64,000 nucleotides of DNA from Vombatus ursinus. Its lineage: Eukaryota; Chordata; Mammalia; Diprotodontia; Vombatidae. The notes beneath the pieces are model-generated. The model had not been told where the DNA came from, made no database searches, and saw only the letters and a list, made by a program, of their open reading frames with translations. The stretch spans positions 16,168,868-16,232,867 of the forward strand of contig NW_020954608.1 in NCBI RefSeq assembly GCF_900497805.2, read 5' to 3'. Numbering within the stretch: the first letter of the stretch is position 1; the number at the start of each line of letters is the position of its first letter. A program made the position numbers and the translations under genes. Below, piece by piece: positions 11,531 through 22,994 of the stretch.

Positions 11531-12850
11531 GTACTTTGATACCTTGCAGACTAACATTTTATCTAAGTATTTACTTCATTCTAACAAGTGTCCAAATATA
11601 AAATTCATTACAGTCAATTGCTCATCTGTCTCACAGCAAAAATTGGGACTGACTGGAACTTTTACTCAAATGACTAATTTTTGACAGCAATATCTATGTT
11701 TTTCCATCCCACAGAAATAACCTAAAGATATATTTTGGAATTCATATTTACTAATGTCCTATTAGGGCTGTATACTTTCTAATTGCCTATTTTTTTCTTC
11801 TTAAATGAAACATTTTCAGGACTTCTCTTCCTGTAAGCTTGTTTTTTTTTATTAATCTTTTATTCTCAAAATTGGCTGTCGATATTCTAAAAAGAAAAAA
11901 TTTAAAACAACAAAATAAAAAATTTAGCAATGCAGATTTGAAAAGAACAGAGAGAATGAAACTCAAATATATTGGTTTAAAAACAATTAATGTTTAAGTT
12001 TTGTCTTCCTGGTCTAAATAGGCAGAAATTTAGCTAAATTGCTTCTCTCTTGCTATATTCCTCCACAGACCCTTGAAAGACCCGAGGATGTGAAGTTGTT
12101 GCGTATCCAATGGCATGATGTGTTACTGTACTGATATAACAAGGATGAAAAAGTTGAAACAGAATTGAAATTTTTGTTAACTTAAAAGTCAGTATACAAA
12201 AATGATTCCTTTATCACTCAGACTGATTTTGTGATAGGCTAATAGGGATAGCATTAAAAAGAAACTCAGAGTAAGAAACATCAATTCCATCACCACTGAA
12301 AGGGAAGTTTTATTTTTTCCTCCTGCTGTGGTTGTTAAACAATAACCTCAACCTCCAAGTTCATAAATCAACACCAAACCTGCCTTGAGGGAAGAGAAAG
12401 CAGAACAAGTAATCTTTTGACTGCTCAGAATCTCAACAGCAAAGGGAAGCCTTCTTCCAAGGTCTGGCATAGACCTGAACTAGGGATTACACTTTCCCTT
12501 TTCCTGATAGTGATTTCTATTAACCCTCCTCTCTGGGGAAATCAGGTGACTACTGCCCATTAGACTTAATAAGAAAGCAATCTTTTCCCCTGTGAATGTT
12601 AGCAAGTCTAATTGCTAGATCACCAGCCATGAGTTGGTTAGAAACCGTGGCTACTTAGAGGCCAAATATTAACCTCTTGATGAACTTTCATGCCCATTTG
12701 CAGATTAAAACAAAGGAAGCAGCTTCCCTTTAATAAATGGGGTAGGGTGGAGAGAAGGAAACAACATATAAAAAATTTAAATGTGCACTGCTCTTGGAAG
12801 GTGGAGGCTTTAAAAATTCTTATTTCAATATGTAATTACTGTAGTCGACT
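11531..12850. other. Single-copy DNA
   Basis: No repeats were recognised. The part 12280-12660 is less AT-rich than its surroundings, but it has no open frame of note and no family match that I can make. Confidence 0.45.
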
Positions 12851-13103
12851 CTTAGCTAAGTGGCACAGCAGATAGTGCTGGACATGCAGTCAGGAAGACT
12901 CTTCCAAATCTGGCCTCAGACACTTACAAACTGTGTAACCCTGGGCAAGTCACTTAACCTTGTTTATCTCAGTACCTCATATGTAAAATGAGCTGGAGAC
13001 GGAAATACAAAACACTCCAGTATCCTTGCCAAGAATACCCCAAATGGGGTCATAAAGAGTCAGATTTGACTAAAAAATGACTGAACAACAACAAAAAAAA
13101 AAG
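12851..13103 (+). mobile_element. Long CORE-SINE (about 250 bp, 'gagctggag...ccaaatggggtc' type)
   Basis: The head is 'taagtggcacagcagatag', the core contains 'cctgggcaagtcacttaacc', and the long 3' part reads 'aaaatgagctggag', 'cactccagtatccttgcc', 'ccaaatggggtcataaagag'. It ends 'gactgaacaacaac' plus an A-run. It is the plus-strand equivalent of 20985-21227, 38673-38915 and 47385-47651. Confidence 0.9.
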
Positions 13104-13484
13104 AATGACTCATAAATAATATTGCTATTCTACATTTGAGGGATTTAAGAATGCCATTGAATAATATAATCTCACTGAGATAAGGAAGATCAGGCATAAT
13201 GGCCAACTCTACCCCTCTCCCCCAACTGGCATCTTCACTTATAGGCATTTTATAGAAATCTCTCCTTAACAAAAGGAATTGATGGGGAATTCACCAACTA
13301 TTCAGGTAACCCATTTCATTTTTTAGACATCTCTCATTTTTATGGAGAATTTCTTTACTTTAATCAAAATTGACCTCTCTACAACTAACAGTTGTAGTCT
13401 TAAAGAATTGCCTGAACACTAATGGTTAAATGACTTGCCAAAAGTATGAATATAGCTGAAATAATAGTGACTATCTTGAGATAG

Positions 13485-13605
13485 AAGCATTGTAGCATAG
13501 TAGGATGCTGGTCATCAGGAAGATCTGGGTTCAAATGTGACTTCTTACATTTACCAGCCATGAGATCTAAGTGAGTCTTTTAAACTCTATGTGTCTCATA
13601 CAGTT
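13485..13605 (+). mobile_element. MIR fragment
   Basis: It contains 'tcaggaagatctgggttcaaat', split here by one changed base group, then 'ttaccagccatgagatc' and 'gtgagtctt'. This is a diverged head-and-core MIR. Confidence 0.6.
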
Positions 13606-13929
13606 CCCCAGGACTTATTTACTATGGAAGTTTCTTCATTTGAAGTTACTCATGGTAACAACATCATTGATTCTTTGTGTTCTTGGAGGAATATATTCCC
13701 CAATGTATTCCCCAAATGTAAAATAGGCATATTAAAGAGGAAAAATTGTCATCCAAATTGAAGGTTAGCCATCAGGTAATGATTTTTTCCAACTGTAGCA
13801 ACTTGAAAATAAGATGTGCTATTTTGCACTTGTCAGAGTGCATGGAAAAATCAGGAATCTGTGATCTATTGAAGGAGCTCAGGGCATAGGAAGATCTTTG
13901 GACAAAATTTAGAACAGTTCATCAAGGGA

Positions 13930-14025
13930 TAATTGAAACAATATTAGATTAGAAATCAAAAGATCTGAGTTCAAATGTGAATTTTGCTGTTTTTCACACT
14001 TGAACAGATTGCTTCAATTTTCAAG
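13930..14025 (+). mobile_element. MIR core fragment
   Basis: 'atattagattagaaatc' and 'agatctgagttcaaatgtg' match the MIR core. The downstream part is decayed. Confidence 0.55.
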
Positions 14026-14029
14026 GTTT

Positions 14030-14272
14030 CAGCTAGGTAACACATTGAAGAAATTTCTTGACATGGATCTAGGAAGACCTGAGTATAAAGCTAACCTGAG
14101 ACACTTACTAGCTATGTGACCATAGATAAGTCATTTAATATCCCAACCTCAGTATACGTATCTGTAAAATGTACTAGGATTGTTGTAAGGACAAAATGAC
14201 AATTTTGCAAAGCATTTTACAAATCTCAAAGCACTATATAAATTTCAGCTATCATCATTATCAGTAGTAATA
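14030..14272 (+). mobile_element. MIR-type CORE-SINE with long tail
   Basis: The head is 'agctaggtaacacattg', then 'gaagacctgagtataaa', 'cacttactagctatgtgac', 'atctgtaaaatgtact', 'ttgttgtaaggac' and 'aagcactatataaattt'. This is the full MIR-like order. Confidence 0.8.
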
Positions 14273-14536
14273 TGGTCCTTCCATCAGGAATATATGAAGG
14301 GTTGGACTAGTTAATCTTAAAGAATTTTTCCTTCTCCAACATGCTGGTTTTCAACCGAAGTGAACAATTTTAAAGAATTCTATATAAAATGCCATAAAAC
14401 ATAAAGAAATGATCACTTATAATAAAACTCTGTAATTCTTATTTAAGAAAATGTCAAGACAAATGGAGGCTTAGTTATAGACCCACTTCCAGGAAAGCCA
14501 ATATTATTGGTCCTTTACTTTTATTTGTTTTCTGTT

Positions 14537-14561
14537 TGTTGTGGTTGTTGTTGTTGTTGTT
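14537..14561. repeat. (TTG)n microsatellite
   Basis: An imperfect TTG/TGG run of about eight units. Confidence 0.85.
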
Positions 14562-16004
14562 TTACAAAGGTGTAATTACCTATAGGGAATACAGGAGAAA
14601 AATTCATGACAGTAAGCCAATCTTAATGAATTACTTTTAAATATAAGATTCAAGTGACCTGTCCAAAACTATAATGAAAATAGCTAAAATAGGTAAAATG
14701 ACATAGAAAAATAATCACTAAAATATACAAGACTCAGTATCTCATTCACTATTCAGTAACTTTCAGGGTTTTCTAAAACCATGGGAGCAATAATTTTCAG
14801 TACACTAAGCCCACCTTGACAATGTATCACTGTGTTTGAGTATAATTTCCTATTTACAAATCAATGCACCAACAAACACTGGGAAAGTAATTTCAATCAC
14901 AACCACAAAACAGATGCTTAAAGAAGGAACAGGTGCTCCTTTAACTAGACAATGTGAAAAACAATTAGGAGGGGAACTGTGAAGTTTTGAACAAATATTA
15001 CTTTCTTAAACTGGCCAAAATTTATCTCTATTTCCACTTCATTTCTTGGGCTTAATACAGTGAGACTTTTAATCTACTCTTTATGCGTTCTAATCATGTC
15101 AGATGTGTGGGCATCCAAGAATTCTTTATGAATAGTATAGAATGCAAATAGTCCTATCTTCATACTCACAGCTGACTGCACTCTGTTGGCTTCCCATCAG
15201 CAGTGAATTTATCAGTTACTAATTTTTACTGAGATAATGTTTAATGTTGAAGAAATAGCCTTTTGCAGATAATATTAATGCTACAGAGGGGCACACAGCC
15301 AAGGTACTTGACCAATTACCAGGCTGCCTGATATCCTCCTAAGACAGTGCTAATTTTCAAAAATTAATTCACATTCCTCATTATAACACCAGTATTTATT
15401 AAAATGTCAACTGGAACTAATGATAATTTTGTAATCACGCAAAAAATAAAGCCCCAGCCCTTTCAGATGTAATTTGATGTCTTGAAACATTTACTGTGAA
15501 ATATTACTATATTTGGACAATCATTTTTTTTTAAGGGAAAAATAAGTGTTTTAGCATTCACAAAAGTCCTAACAATCATTTGGCTTTTATCACTTCACAA
15601 TGAAATAAATCAAAGAAGCATCATTAAAGATCTTTTTGTGACTTGAAAACTTAATAAAACAGGCAAAGAATTATTTGCATGGTAGTTATGAAATCATGTC
15701 TGATTCTTCAAATTGTTTCAACTTGGTTTTCTTAGCCCTTGTTCAGAAGTTCACAAGCAGTAATGAATTCATGCTAAGCTATGAAAAGACAGCTTATTTA
15801 AACAGGTGTGAAATAAACAACTGCTGAACTCCAGATGCTGCTAGCTTTTTAGGAATGTGTCTGAACATTGATGGCTCTGGAGCAACCAAATAATAGAAAT
15901 TAGAATGGAATAAAATAGCTTTACCCTAATGTAGGAGATTTGTAACATGAGGATCATTAACTTAATAAAAATGATTAATGTTTTTCAATATAATCAGTTT
16001 CTTT
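14562..16004. other. Repeat-free DNA, candidate conserved block around 15.2-15.9 kb
   Basis: No repeat family is visible. The stretch 15180-15950 has a dense set of TAATTA-like and AATTAA motifs without open frames. It is a reasonable place to look for a conserved non-coding element, but nothing proves one. Confidence 0.35.
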
Positions 16005-16009
16005 TGTAA

Positions 16010-16105
16010 TCCTATGTATTTTATTTTATTATTCTGAGGAATTCATAGGCTTCATTGCCAAAGAGGTCCATCACACACACAAAGGTTAAGAACTGCTGCA
16101 TTAGG
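16010..16105 (-). mobile_element. Fragment of a small inverted-end element
   Basis: 'ttcattgccaaagaggtcc', 'atcacacacacaaaggtt' and 'aagaactgctgcatt' are the reverse complement of the start of the element at 41903-42085 ('gagttcttaac...catggatccctttgggag'). Only one end is preserved here. Confidence 0.6.
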
Positions 16106-16253
16106 GATTTCTAATACTTCTTTTCCTGGAATATAAACAAATTTCTTTTTTTTTTCAGTTGGATTGATTGACCATTTGGGATTCTTCTCCCTGCCTCCCT
16201 GCCTCCCTTCCTTCCTCCTTCCCACCAATCATCTACCTTTCCTTCCCCCTATC

Positions 16254-16482
16254 TTTCCCAGGATGGAAGTACTGGGGCTACTCAAGGATCAGACCCAGCA
16301 CAGGAGTATTGACCTGTGCATAGATAAGTACAACAGTTCTCCCATCTCCACTCCTCCCTCTCTAATTCTCCCAAGGGCTCATTGTATTGGTACAGTATTT
16401 AGTATGGCACCTAAATAACTCAGTCCACTGTAGTTCAGAACTCCTGAGCTCAAGAGATCTACCACTCCCAGACAGTTGGGAT
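16254..16482 (-). pseudogene. 7SL RNA (signal recognition particle RNA) pseudogene
   Basis: The plus strand follows the reverse complement of 7SL RNA in order: 'cccaggatggaagt' near the 7SL 3' end; 'ggatcag' with 'gcacaggagtattgacctg' (the S-domain strand with GATCAG and GCACGGGAG); 'ctcccaagggctcattgtattgg' split over two matching blocks; 'cactgtagttcagaactcc' and 'tgagctcaag' (5' Alu domain); then 'gttgggat', where it stops short of the 7SL 5' end. The copy is diverged throughout and lacks the first 20-30 nt, so it cannot be a working SRP RNA. A T-rich stretch at 16145-16156 lies left of it but is separated by about 95 bp of pyrimidine-rich DNA. Confidence 0.75.
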
Positions 16483-16699
16483 ATTTCTGAGGGATCTTCA
16501 AAAAACTCATTTTTTCTTTTTGTGAGATTGTTCTGTGGGCCAGGTATCCAAGGTAAGGTCAAGGTGGTTGATTCGAGGATCTCAAAGCAAACATTTTTAA
16601 GGGTTAACAGGAAAAATAACAACAACATTAATTTGGCAAAATTTGAAAGAAATAAAATTAAGTTGTTTGCTTACAGTTAACACTTATAAATAAAAGTTC

Positions 16700-16955
16700 A
16701 CTGACTTTAACCTACAAGAAGCCTTTCCCACACCCTTTTATTCTAGAGTCTTCTTTCTGCTGATTATTTCCAATTTATCCTGAATAGCTTGTTTTTACAT
16801 AGTTGTTGCATATTGTCTCTACTTTTAGATTGTGAGCTCCTTGACAACAGGACTGTTTCTTGTTTGTTTATTCCCTTTCTTTGCATCCCCAGTACTTTGC
16901 ATGTGCCTAGCACATATTAGGTACTTATACACTTTGACTGACCGTCTGATTGACT
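16700..16955 (+). mobile_element. L2 LINE 3' end
   Basis: 'aagaagcctttcccacac' is followed by 'gattatttccaatttatcc', 'tagattgtgagctccttg', 'tgcatccccagtac' and 'gcacatattaggtacttat'. This is a clear L2 3' UTR. Confidence 0.9.
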
Positions 16956-17162
16956 TGCTGATATTTCCTGCTGTAGTACAACTGTATTGAAAAATATGAA
17001 ATATTCGGGTAGGCTTTTTTTTCATTATAATGATAAAAAGTCCCTAGCTTATGATGATACAAATTATCTTTCACTACCAGAATAGTGTCATATAAATATA
17101 TAAATTGATTTTATTTTTACTCATAAGGCATATTTTCAAATTCTATATCTTCCACTTACTTC

Positions 17163-17215
17163 CTAAAATGATGAGGGTGAACTAGATGACCTCTGAGAGC
17201 CTTTCCAAAGATAGA
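17163..17215 (+). mobile_element. MIR 3' fragment
   Basis: 'aaaatgatgagggtgaac' and 'tagatgacctctgagagcc' match the long-MIR 3' part. The fragment is short. Confidence 0.5.
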
Positions 17216-17743
17216 AAAGATAGAAAGGTAGAGGAAGAATGTAATTGGAAAGAGCACTTTGTTTTTACTAGAGTCTTCTTGCTAAATCTAGAACATGTTT
17301 ACATTGAGTTTACACTGTTAATAGGAGAAAACTTATTTTCTGTGCTTTCAATAGTTAAAGTCATTAAATATCTCAATCTTTACCAAACGCTATCTCTTCT
17401 AGTCTCCTACAGTCTGGAAGTATTAAGTGCAATAATTTATAATAATATAATAATTTATTATCTTCCTTTTCATAATAAGAAGGATTTCACACTGATAGAA
17501 TTTTTATTACAATAAATCAGGCACTAATGCTTATTTAAGTAAAGCATAGCAATGCTGTCTAGTTTGCAGTGATTTGCCATTACGTACTAAAGACGATCAA
17601 ATATGATGTCAGACTCATATCATCTGGGATTTGGGGGTGTGAGATCAGAATAGTATAAAATTCTAATGAATAGGCTTATAAATCTATCTTCTATTTATGA
17701 ATTCACTTTCTATGAACTTTAGTACAAACTTATATGTAGATGT
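17216..17743. other. Single-copy AT-rich DNA
   Basis: A 109-codon frame (17186-17515) begins inside the MIR fragment and continues into AT-rich DNA. It shows no domain and I reject it as a gene. Confidence 0.45.
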
Positions 17744-17875
17744 TGTCTCCCTAAATACAATATAAGCTCCTTGAGTGTGGGTGAAGTTTTTATTTTGTCT
17801 TTACATCCCCAGTGCCTCGCAGCTAGAAGGCATTTATAGAAACAATAATGAATTGATTATTTATTGAATAGATCT
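17744..17875 (+). mobile_element. L2 LINE 3' terminus
   Basis: 'gttgtctccctaaatac', 'ataagctccttgagtg', 'catccccagtgcctcgc' and 'ttattgaatag' follow the L2 3' end in order. Confidence 0.8.
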
Positions 17876-18044
17876 ACCTTTTAAGTTGGTGAGTATCTTC
17901 TTCATAGTCCTGTTACAATTACAGCTCAGTATTTCACTAAAATAACTTTGTTATATCTCTTTGACTAGTAGAAGGCAAGACAACCAATCTCAATTATTTA
18001 GGAATGACTATGCTGTATGATTCTGCTTCTCTTTTCACTGAGAG

Positions 18045-18222
18045 GAAATGGGGTGTACTATCCAGCACACTGTGTTTGGAGTCAAAAGACCTGGATTCAG
18101 TCACACCTCTCTAACTTAAATGAACTTAGGCAAGTCATAATTTTGGGAACTTCAGTTATCTCTTCTGTTTAATAGGACTTAGTTGAGGTGGTAGTTGAAG
18201 TCCTTTCCAACTTTCATGTCTA
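18045..18222 (+). mobile_element. MIR, full-length type
   Basis: 'ttggagtcaaaagacctgg', 'cttaggcaagtcataa', 'cttcagttatctcttctg' and 'gaagtcctttccaac' give the MIR order from core to 3' end. Confidence 0.75.
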
Positions 18223-18964
18223 TAAAACAATCCTCTCTTTTGGCAACATGATTGTTTCAATTATATTTCAACCAACAGTTGTGAGAAATTAACAAGTGAA
18301 GTTCAATTCAATTTTAGTATTTTTAAAAGTTTATGCCCTGAAAAGTTGATTGCGAAGTAGATTAGAATGACTATTTTGGGGGGTGTAAGGGAACTCAAAA
18401 ATATTTTAATTTGATTCATGTTGGATATTTCCTTCACAGTCATAGAAGAGAGTTCATTATAACACACATATATCACATGCTTGCTTTCCAATACAACTGT
18501 CAATCTACATGTATATACTCACATAATACATATGTATACCATTGTTTTGAACTTATTCTCAACCTAATGCAATATTAGGTTCATAAATTTTAAATTTTCA
18601 ATAGCTATAATGAAAAAGGATTTTAACAATAGCTATAGTGAAAAAATAATCAGCAATGTCAATTACAACTTCCTGCCAGCCTAAATATTAGGAATGTAAG
18701 CTAACTTGGTTGTGAATCATTTTCCACTCAATATCAGTGAAGCTAGAGTAGACTGAATTTATAATGTCAGAATCCAACTGCATCTTTATGCATTTCTACA
18801 AAGTTCAATATAACTTTTAAGTTTTTTTCTTAAATTTATAATAATGCTGACACTAAACCACTATATGACACTTCTTAACTTTCAAAAATATTTTTGTAAA
18901 ATACTCTGACATTTTATATTTTGGGCTTTTCAGATTATGCCAAAATTTATGTGATATTATTTTA
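18223..18964. other. Single-copy AT-rich DNA with a small tandem duplication
   Basis: A unit of about 33 bp containing 'caatagctata' and 'tgaaaaa' occurs twice at about 18598-18652. A perfect 8-bp inverted repeat, aacctaat/attaggtt, lies at 18561-18581. Otherwise nothing was recognised. Confidence 0.5.
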
Positions 18965-19105
18965 GTCTCTCAAAAAGTGAGACCTGTCCCCATTTTACAG
19001 GGGAGGCATTGAAGGATAGTGGTTTATACATCACCACAAATCTAGTAAATAGTATTGCTTGAATTTGGATTCAGTGCTCCATGACATTAAGGCAGTATTT
19101 TTTTC
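18965..19105 (-). mobile_element. MIR, diverged
   Basis: 'ccccattttacaggggagg', 'gaatttggattcagtgctcc' and 'atgacattaag' are the antisense MIR order. Confidence 0.6.
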
Positions 19106-20179
19106 ATTATACACTTTAGTGGGGACACTAAGCTAAATGCACAGGTGAATATATGCACATTTGTGCATACATGAAATCAGTTCCTGAATTGCTAGGTTTT
19201 TTTTTTCTTAGTACACTGAAACTAGTTATCTCCATAAGATCTGGCCTAGGCTTCATTTAGATTTTTTTTTTTAATCCTTAAGTAAAGATGTTTCAATTGT
19301 CTGATTTTGTTTGGTTTGGTTTTGTTGCCTCAGATTGTAAAATATTTCAAGATCCTCTGGATTTAAAATTAGCAAATTGGAAACATTTAATCTTTCCAAT
19401 TGGGTTTGACTTGGATAACTTAAATAAACAACATGAAAATCATGATAGTCAAAAAGGAATGTTAATCCCTTCAGCACAAAAATAAATTGCTTAATGTCCA
19501 TCCAGGTTTTGACAAACATTGAAGTGTGAGTCCAGAAGGCAAAACCAAATTCATTATCTTGTTTGGGTGGCTGTGAAGAGTCAAATATAAACATCAAGAC
19601 ATAGTTGGTTTCCTAGAGTCCTGAGAGCTAGATTTTAAAGAAAATATTTAAAATAATTTTCTTCCAGTATAGACATATCACTTTCATAGTTTCTTTTAAA
19701 ATGACCTTTATTCAAAATTCTGAAGACCTTAATAGATAATTTAAACAAATGGAAACCAGTCGTTCCTTTCTATTAGGTTCCCATATTAAAAACAACTAGG
19801 GCCCTCATATGGAGCCCAATTAATTAGTGACAATAATGAGAAATTGCATTTCTTGTCAACTTTCAATTCAGATAGTAAATTTTAATCTGATACTCATTTT
19901 ATGCTTGGAAAGACTACTGTTTTCAGTGATGGATCCCAGTGAAAAAGATCATGAATTTTAAGAAACTTAGGCCATTCATATTTTGTGCTCACATTAGAAT
20001 CCCATGGTCCTGGAAGTTAAGATTTAGCATAAGTAGGCAGTCAACAGACATTATTCAGAGAACAAAGTCAATGTCCTTTATTAAAAGATTCATTTATCAA
20101 AGCTGTGAACACGAAGTTGCAAGTGATATTTTTTTGCTTATATGTTATAGTTCAACATTATGAACATAAGATTATGAGG
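19106..20179. other. Single-copy DNA
   Basis: No family was recognised. A minus-strand frame of 108 codons (19271-19597) and others here carry no known domain. Confidence 0.45.
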
Positions 20180-20290
20180 CAGATCACAGATTTAGATCTG
20201 CAAACTAGCTAAAGCTAGCATTTTACAAATGAAGAAACTGAGGCTCATGGAGTTTACGTGATTTGAACAAAATCTAACAGGCAGTAAGGG
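20180..20290 (-). mobile_element. MIR, first half (split by a local duplication)
   Basis: 'cattttacaaatgaagaaac' and 'tgaggctcatggagtt' then 'aacaggcagtaagggg' are antisense MIR. The next MIR bases ('cagagctgggttttgaact') appear only after 20811, so the MIR is interrupted by the inserted unit at 20291-20811. Confidence 0.8.
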
Positions 20291-20815
20291 GCAATGGCTA
20301 TTCCTGACCCTTAGTGGGTTAAAATTCCAAACCTTTTTCTTTAATCATAATTTTCCAACTATTTAGGTAGCATTGGTTACAGTTCACTTGATTATTCAAA
20401 GGAGTGATTTTCAGAGAAAGTATAATACTTTATAACTGAGAAGTAGCCTCTACCTACCTAGGAGCAAGATATAACTTTTCTGCTGTACAAAATACAGTGA
20501 CCACATCTGACCATGTATGTAGTATTCTCTCTCATAGATGTAAGGCAGAACATTAATCATTTTCTTGGCTCTAGGACTTTCATTTTTTTTTATTTGTTTT
20601 GTTTTGTTTTGTTTTTCTGGTAACACTGAGTCCTTCTTAGTGATTTTTTTCATTTATATTGCTCCAGTCATTGTATATATTGTTCTCCTGCATCATTTTA
20701 TTTAAATTAGCATCAGTGCATACAAATGTAGCCCGGGTTCTCTGAATTTCTCATATTTGTCACTGTTTCTAATATCATATTAATTCACAGAACACAGTTG
20801 TTGTTGTTTTCCCAG
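20291..20815. repeat. Local duplicated unit, fused copy (segments A+B)
   Basis: Bases 20291-20488 match 22027-22226 (segment A) and 20492-20815 match 24039-24364 (segment B). I count roughly 96% and 95% identity by eye. The two sources are 1.8 kb apart but are joined here, in the same order and orientation, inside a MIR. Segment B is derived from the 3' region of an old minus-strand L1 ('gcatcagtgcatacaaatg', 'cccgggttctctgaat'). Confidence 0.9.
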
Positions 20816-20882
20816 AGCTGGGTTTTGAACTAGGTTTCGTTACTCCAAATCCATTGTTATTGCCACTACCCTATACTGCAAA
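20812..20882 (-). mobile_element. MIR, second half
   Basis: 'cagagctgggttttgaact' and 'ctccaaatccattg' then 'ccactaccctatactgc' complete the MIR begun at 20180. Confidence 0.75.
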
Positions 20883-20984
20883 TCAGTGCAATCTTAGATC
20901 AAATACTTTATATTTGTTTATTTTTTTTAAATGGACTCTGTGTATATGGGGTGCAGGGAGATTTCATGGGGTGTGGTGTTAGAA

Positions 20985-21227
20985 TTTGTTGTTCACTCAT
21001 TTCAGTCGTGTCCAACATGACTCCATTTGGGGTTTTCTTGGCAAAAATACAAGAGTGGTTTGCTATTTCCTTCTCTAGATCACTTTACAGATGAGGAAAT
21101 TAAGGTAAACAGGATTAAGGGACTTGCCCAGGCTCACACAGAAAATAAGTGTCTGAGGCAAGATTTGAAGTTTGGGAAGATGAGTCTTCCTGACTCTAGG
21201 GCTGGCATTCTATCCACTGCACTTTAG
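20985..21227 (-). mobile_element. Long CORE-SINE, complete
   Basis: Reading on plus: 'ttgttgttcactcatttc', 'gactccatttggggttttc', 'ttacagatgaggaaatt', 'gggacttgcccaggctcac', 'gagtcttcctgactctagg', 'tatccactgcac'. This is the same type as 12851-13103, in the opposite orientation. Confidence 0.92.
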
Positions 21228-22026
21228 ATGATCTAAATTATATCCATCCCTACTATTCATTCAAGAAATAGATTTTTTAAAGCATTGAATGTGGTGAACC
21301 AATAAGATGGGTGCATTGGTTCTGGGGATATAAAGAATTTTAGGTGTAAATTTGTGATTCTATGATCACTTCTCTTTTGGAGCTTATATTCCATTGCTAT
21401 ATATATTTTCACTCAGTCATCCAGCATTTACAGAGCACTGTGAGGGATGCATCATCATGTAAAGCATGATCTTTGTTCACTCAAAGAAGAAAAGACATGC
21501 ATCAGAAAAAAAAAAATTGGAGGACTTTAGGTTCTTGTTTGAATTAAGCAATATTCCTCCCATCGCAGCTCTTCCAGATCATAAATATCTCATGCATTTG
21601 GGGAAAAAATAACAAAACTAAAGAAGACCTTTCATATAGTTTAATTCTCTATAGCACATATAGATTGCATTTTCCATCAGAGACCTTCCTTCCACTTTAT
21701 TGCTGGCTTCTATTCCTAGTGATATCAATTAAGAACGGCTGTTTTCAAAATCTTAGCAGAATGTTCTTTCATTTTTCTCAGCAGAGTCTGCTGAGGACCT
21801 TTTTAGGCATTTGATGACAAGTTTTTTTGATCAAGCCAGTCACGGATTCACAGCAAGCTTAACTGAACTGACAATCTGTGCTTAGGCCATCTTCAGATTC
21901 TTCTTGGCAATGAATGGCATTTCTTTTCATGCAATTAAACAGGGATATTTGAGTATTATTTTTTTTAAATCAAGAATATGCTTTGATGGTGTTAGTGATT
22001 ATGGAAATATAATTTTAAAGATTTCA
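21228..22026. other. Single-copy DNA, possible L2 tail trace
   Basis: 'ccagcatttacagagcactg' near 21422 could be a very old antisense L2/MIR 3' end. Nothing else was recognised. Confidence 0.35.
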
Positions 22027-22226
22027 GCAATGGCTAGTCCTGACCCTTAGTGGGTTAAAATTCCAAACCTTTTTTTTTTAATCATAACTTTCCAACTATT
22101 TAGGCAGCACTGGTTACAGTTCACTTGATTATTCAAAGGAGTGATTTTCAGAGAAAGTATAATGCTTTATAACTGAGAAATAGCCTCTACCTACCTAGGA
22201 GCAAGATATAACTTTTCTACTGTATC
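22027..22226. repeat. Local duplication, source segment A
   Basis: About 96% identical to 20291-20488. It is not a family I recognise. After it the two loci diverge: here the sequence continues 'aatatattcccattgg', while at 20.49 kb it jumps to segment B. Confidence 0.88.
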
Positions 22227-22994
22227 AAAATAATATATTCCCATTGGTGGAGAAAAATGGGCTTGGATCCCTCTGATTGAGATCTTTGGTCAACCTCTAA
22301 CTATCTATGCTATTAGATAAAAGTTGTGGGATCAGTGCTCTCTAAATAGCAGAGAGAGTACGAAACTTTATACAACATGTATTTCGCTTCATACTAGAGA
22401 ATTATTGCTTTGAATAGATGTGTGCAGATATAATTTTGCAAATTAAATCATATTTTACATGCACAATGGAAATTTCACACTAAAAAGACCCCTGCAGAGA
22501 TTTCTATCTAGTAATTACACCTAAATATGTGTCTAATATTTTGAGAAATCACAACATTTAGGTCAAATTATAAGATAGATTGTGAACATCAGGAGTATCT
22601 GGGAAGCTCTATTTTTCAATCAATCTAGCTACAATGCTTCTCTTCCTCTTCAAGTCCCATCCTCCACCCTAATCAATCTCCATTCAACTATTTATCTCTC
22701 TGTTCTGTGACAGAGATGGACGGTAATAGCCTCTAATACTGATGCACAACATCTTCCTCTCTGTCCCTGTCCTCTCCTACCACCTCCCACGACACTGTTG
22801 CAAACCCAAACATTTCCTGTGCACAGAAAGAAGTAAATAAGAGGGTTAGAACAATTAAAATCTTTCTGGGTAAATGAACCTGAATATGGTTATAGAAACA
22901 CAAACATTTGCCCTTTACTGGGTTGTAGGTAAACTGTGCAGCTAATATAACATGAAGACGTTGTCAATAAATGCCACTGATAAAAATAACTGGG
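22227..22994. other. Single-copy DNA between duplicated segments
   Basis: No repeat or gene was recognised. The pyrimidine-rich stretch 22630-22800 has no long frame. Confidence 0.4.
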
